A stretch of DNA of 16,995 nt, taken from the NCBI GenBank assembly GCA_027294925.1, contig JAPULM010000473.1, forward strand, positions 1 through 16,995, written 5' to 3'. Positions 14,599 to 16,995 of the stretch are shown piece by piece; within the stretch, counting starts at the first letter, position 1; each line of letters opens with the position of its first letter. The notes under the pieces were generated by a model. The model was not told the origin of the DNA, ran no database searches, and was given only the letters and a program-made list of their open reading frames with translations. The translations under genes and the position numbers were made by a program. This DNA comes from a bacterium (GTDB taxonomy: Bacteria; Tectomicrobia; Entotheonellia; Entotheonellales; Entotheonellaceae).

Positions 14599-14646
14599 CA
14601 TCAATTTTCTCCCTCTCCCTGGCCAGAGAGAGGGCCGGGGTGAGGG
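14599..14646. repeat. Dispersed repeat, copy B (PHPNPLP-EGE type)
   Basis: Ungapped 48-bp match to 6803-6850. It contains a palindromic core, CCCTCTC...CTGGCCAG...GAGAGGG. Read on the minus strand it gives DPHPGPLSGQGEGEN. It lies in the 130-bp gap between the two mrf-like genes and could form a hairpin that lowers readthrough from the first to the second. Confidence 0.7.
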
Positions 14647-14719
14647 TCGATCCGGAAGCGAGGGGCGTCTCGTCCGTATAGGCGACAGGCCGCTTTTTTG
14701 AGGAAAGGGGCGTACCACA

Positions 14720-15925
14720 TTGGACTTAAAGCAACGCCTGACCGTGCTGCGCCGTCAACGTGGTGATGTAGCGTCCGACACCGCCGCCTTACCGCTGCCG
14801 GTGGAGCAGCGCTTACAACGCCTGTACGGCAGACAGCGTCCTCAGACATCGCAGGCCAGGGATGAACAAGAGGTTGCCGATCTCCTGGGTGGTACGCGGA
14901 TAGCGGATGGGCTGATCGTTGTCGAGCAACAATTTCCCCTCTCACACCAGCACGGCAAGCACCGTTTTGAAACATTGCGCCCACGCCTCTCCTTCCATCT
15001 CCCCGGCGATTCCTCACCATCCACCGAGCAGCTTGTCTTCATGGACACCGAGACCACGGGTTTGGCCGGTGGCACCGGTACCCTGGCGTTTTTGTTAGGG
15101 CTAGGCCGGATGACGGATGAGACGTTCTACCTGCGGCAATTTTTTCTCACTGGCTTTCGAGGCGAGGTGGCATTACTGCAAGCGGCGCGTGACTGGGTTG
15201 ACGATCGCGAATACCTGGTGACCTTCAACGGCAAAAGCTTCGACGCGCCGCTGATGGCGACCCGCTATCGCCTATCCGGCATACCTGACCCGTTTGCCGC
15301 CATGCACCACATTGACCTGTTTCATCCCACCCGCCGGGCATTCCGTAACCAATGGGTAGATTGCCGCCTGCAGACAGCGGAACGTTGTCTGCTGGGATTT
15401 CACCGCCAAGACGACCTGCCCGCCTATCTGGTGCCCGAGGTTTGGTTTGCCTTCGTGCGCCGTGGCATCACCCGCCAACTGCCCGGTATCCTGGCCCATA
15501 ACCGCTGGGATTTGATGTCGCTGGCCACCTTGCTGCCGTCACTCACCGAGGCGTTTACCGCACCAGGTGAAAGCGGTGCCGATGTCGTCGCCGTGGCCCG
15601 TTACTGGCTCCAGCGTGGTGACGAGCAAACCGCTTTAGCCCACCTGCGGGCGCATCAAGACCAGCTTACAACGACCGGTTTACTGGAACTGGCTCGGCTG
15701 TATCGCCGCTGCCAGGCCTGGCAGCACGCCGTGCCGATTTGGCGACAGCTTGCCGAGCAGGACTGCCCGCAGGCTCTTGAACGTCTGGCTAAATACAACG
15801 AACATGTGCAGCATGACTATGAGGCTGCACTGCAATTGACGCAGCGGCTTCGGCATCTGGATCAACACAATAGCAGCCATCAGCAACGTCAACAGCGCCT
15901 GACGGCAAAACGCGACCGTCACTGA
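14720..15925 (+). CDS. mrfB: DEDDh-family exonuclease, MrfB (YprB)-like
   Basis: RNase H-fold 3'-5' exonuclease of 401 aa, close to the roughly 410 aa of Bacillus MrfB/YprB, which pairs with MrfA. The catalytic residues are in order: Asp109 and Glu111 in FMDTETTGL, Asp175 in LVTFNGKSFDAPL, and His260 and Asp264 in LAHNRWDLMSL (the HxxxD motif of the DEDDh type). The GGTGTLAFLLGLG stretch after motif I is characteristic of YprB. The C-terminal 110 residues are helical and TPR-like. Translation starts at TTG 14720 behind AGGAAAGGGG (14701-14710); MDLKQRLTVLRRQRG is a sensible N-terminus for the family, and no ATG is available near it. The gap from the helicase gene is 130 bp and holds a dispersed repeat, unlike a tightly coupled operon. 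Confidence 0.87.
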   Translation: MDLKQRLTVLRRQRGDVASDTAALPLPVEQRLQRLYGRQRPQTSQARDEQEVADLLGGTRIADGLIVVEQQFPLSHQHGKHRFETLRPRLSFHLPGDSSPSTEQLVFMDTETTGLAGGTGTLAFLLGLGRMTDETFYLRQFFLTGFRGEVALLQAARDWVDDREYLVTFNGKSFDAPLMATRYRLSGIPDPFAAMHHIDLFHPTRRAFRNQWVDCRLQTAERCLLGFHRQDDLPAYLVPEVWFAFVRRGITRQLPGILAHNRWDLMSLATLLPSLTEAFTAPGESGADVVAVARYWLQRGDEQTALAHLRAHQDQLTTTGLLELARLYRRCQAWQHAVPIWRQLAEQDCPQALERLAKYNEHVQHDYEAALQLTQRLRHLDQHNSSHQQRQQRLTAKRDRH

Positions 15926-16162
15926 AAGTTCCCTTGATTCCCAACCCCTTATTGATAATAGAGTTTTACTCCCTTGTAAGTTATTGTAATTATTGAGTAT
16001 CGAACTGCTACGATTAGCACGAATTGCACGGTTACCCCTAGCAGGCTGCCCGGCGTGCTGCGGACGCCACAACTGCCGCCAACAAGGGGCGGCAGCCAGC
16101 GAGCGACGGGGGATGCCCCATAGGTGTGTTTAGGGATTGCGCTCCGCAAGAGCCGGCACTAG
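15926..16162. other. Intergenic region with GC-rich nested inverted repeats
   Basis: The first 90 bp are AT-rich. From 16044 to 16149 the DNA becomes GC-rich and folds strongly: GGCTGCC/GGCAGCC (16044-16050 with 16091-16097), GGCGT/ACGCC (16052-16068), CTGCCGCC/GGCGGCAG (16073-16095), GGGG/CCCC (16108-16119) and TTGCG/CGCAA (16137-16149). The first and third share an arm and exclude one another. It may be a structured RNA, a recombination-type site, or part of a mobile element, given the transposase remnant that follows. No convincing coding frame. Confidence 0.5.
16073..16095. repeat. Perfect 8-bp GC-rich hairpin
   Basis: CTGCCGCC and GGCGGCAG flank the 7-base loop AACAAGG. No T-run follows. 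Its 3' arm can instead pair with GGCTGCC at 16044-16050. Confidence 0.5.
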
Positions 16163-16504
16163 AATGCCTTTTGGCGTCTGCGGATCAAATTGGATGAGGC
16201 GACCCGAGACGGGGCTACGCTGCTCTATATGTTGACCAATTTACCACCTCAGGTGTCGGCCAAACGGGTTGCTCAGCTTTATCAAAAGCGCTGGAAATTA
16301 GAAACGGCGTTTCAGCACTTAGAGGCTTACTTTCATTCCGAAATCAGTACGTTAGGGTATCCGAGGGCAGCGTTGTTTGGCTTTTGTCTGGCCCTGGCGG
16401 CCTACAACTTACTTGCCGTGGTGCTGGCCGCGTTACGCGGTGTGCATGGCGAAGACACCGTGGATCAGGAGGTGTCTCTGTACGATATTGCCCATGAATC
16501 GTAA
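16163..16504 (+). pseudogene. IS4-family transposase remnant (3' part)
   Basis: The open frame from 16163 to TAA at 16502-16504 encodes the last part of a DDE transposase of the IS4 family. Landmarks are DEATRDGATLLYMLTNLPP, then the Y-(2)-R-(3)-E signature in LYQKRWKLETAFQHLE (the E is the third acidic catalytic residue), then EISTLGYPRAALFGF and AAYNLLAVVLAALRGVHG. The conserved lysine six residues after E is replaced by Glu. The N-terminal two thirds, with the first two Asp residues, are absent; an in-frame TAG lies just upstream. The usual C-terminal helix is also missing after VSLYDIAHES. A TTG at 16190 could start the reading, but a functional protein is unlikely. No terminal inverted repeats or target-site duplication could be found. 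Confidence 0.75.
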
Positions 16505-16689
16505 AGCAAATTTAGCCACACCTTAACACGACTGCGCGATGGACTTGAGGTCCGGAGGCAAAGCGAGTCGCGTTTGTTTGCGCGACCGGTCACCGTAACG
16601 GGGCTATGTATAAAGAGTTAGACGTGAGGTTAGTTTTTCGCAAAGGCTGTTGAAAGTCCGTACTGATCTATCAGTCAGTTGTGCTTTTT
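16505..16689. other. Intergenic region between IS4 remnant and TPR gene
   Basis: No gene seen. It contains ACTGAT-CT-ATCAGT (16662-16675), a short perfect inverted repeat 15 bp beyond the stop of the minus-strand TPR gene, where a terminator would lie, although no T-run follows it on that strand. A second inverted repeat, GATGAAA/TTTCATC at 16694-16714, falls inside the last codons of that gene. Confidence 0.35.
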
Positions 16690-16995
16690 TCAGGATGAAA
16701 GGTCTTTTTTCATCAAACCTAATGCCACCATTTTCTTCTCAACCTGCTCGGGAGTATATTTCATCTCCTGCAGAAGTAGACGGTAATTCTGAATGACAGT
16801 ATTTAAGTGAGGATGGGGATGCCCTGTCTTGCTAAGAAATATTAAAAAGACCTCAATGACTCCTCGCATCAGCGGCTCGGCCTCCTGCAAGCGGTTGGTG
16901 TCTTGGAGCAATTGCGCCAAATTGTTCAGATCTATGGCCACCTCGGGATGGTCGTTGCCGAAACTGTTTTGATCAATTTCCAGGGCCTGACGCAT
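16690..16995 (-). CDS. Kinesin-light-chain-type TPR protein, C-terminal end (runs off right edge)
   Basis: C-terminal 101 residues of a tetratricopeptide protein of the TPR_10/TPR_12 (kinesin light chain-like) type. The repeat signature is clear: ALEIDQNSFGNDHPEVAIDL, then NNLAQLLQDTNRLQEAEPLM, matching the consensus spacing of about 42 residues, followed by a degenerate repeat with HPHLNTVIQNYRLLLQEM. A methionine codon happens to fall at the window edge (16993-16995), but the repeat is already in phase there, so the gene almost certainly continues beyond. Such proteins often carry an N-terminal CHAT, NB-ARC or kinase domain; that part is not visible. Function unknown; a protein-protein interaction role is the general expectation. 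Confidence 0.78.
   Translation of the reverse strand: MRQALEIDQNSFGNDHPEVAIDLNNLAQLLQDTNRLQEAEPLMRGVIEVFLIFLSKTGHPHPHLNTVIQNYRLLLQEMKYTPEQVEKKMVALGLMKKDLSS

Noticed and set aside
14601..15020. Minus-strand frame ending DPHPGPLSGQGEGEN
   Set aside because: The end is the known pseudo-peptide of the dispersed repeat and the rest is antisense to the MrfB-like gene.
15949..16149. Minus-strand frame of 66 codons containing YGASPVARWLPPLVGG
   Set aside because: It is made by the GC-rich inverted-repeat segment and an AT-rich tail; composition changes midway and there is no Shine-Dalgarno sequence.

Overview
The window reads like chromosomal DNA of a Gram-negative bacterium, probably an uncultured proteobacterium or related lineage. 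It has a mid-50s-looking GC content (by eye, not counted), several Sec-exported periplasmic cell-wall enzymes, a bacterial HPPD, and a dispersed repeat whose translation is of the 'PHPNPLP-EGE' type common in proteobacterial intergenic DNA. The number of luciferase-like (LLM) oxidoreductases recalls metabolically rich environmental or symbiotic taxa, but the sequence does not fix the taxon. I see no rRNA, tRNA, CRISPR array or prophage.

Layout. 1-887 (minus): the N-terminal 226 residues of a membrane-anchored alpha/beta hydrolase running off the left edge, preceded by a small frame-broken ORF. 1141-5536 (plus): an HtrA-like serine protease without a signal peptide, two LLM oxidoreductases, and an SCP2-type thiolase with its own candidate promoter. 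A hairpin terminator separates this block from the convergent hppD (5661-6731, minus). A hairpin-rich 443-bp intergenic region follows, then a third LLM oxidoreductase (7175-8176, plus). 8182-11758: a DinB-like protein (minus) whose start overlaps that of a divergent exported M14 peptidase (plus). The peptidase overlaps tail to tail with a two-gene minus-strand unit: a TPR protein and an L,D-transpeptidase that share the same C-terminal domain. 12217-15925 (plus): a DEAD/DEAH helicase with a DUF1998 zinc-cysteine tail and a DEDDh exonuclease, together matching the MrfA/MrfB (YprA/YprB) DNA-repair pair. 15926-16995: a GC-rich segment with nested inverted repeats, a broken IS4-family transposase, and the C-terminal end of a kinesin-light-chain-type TPR protein on the minus strand.

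How the genes may work together. Three functional groups stand out. The first is a catabolic block (three LLM flavin/F420-type oxidoreductases, SCP2-thiolase, HPPD); the substrate is not evident. The second is a peptidoglycan-remodelling block (M14 peptidase, L,D-transpeptidase, TPR partner). The third is a two-gene DNA-damage repair unit (MrfAB-like). The MrfAB-like pair and the paired Cds6-like C-terminal domains are the most interesting protein-level observations. The hairpin-dense regions at 6803-7001 and 16044-16149 are the most interesting non-coding ones.
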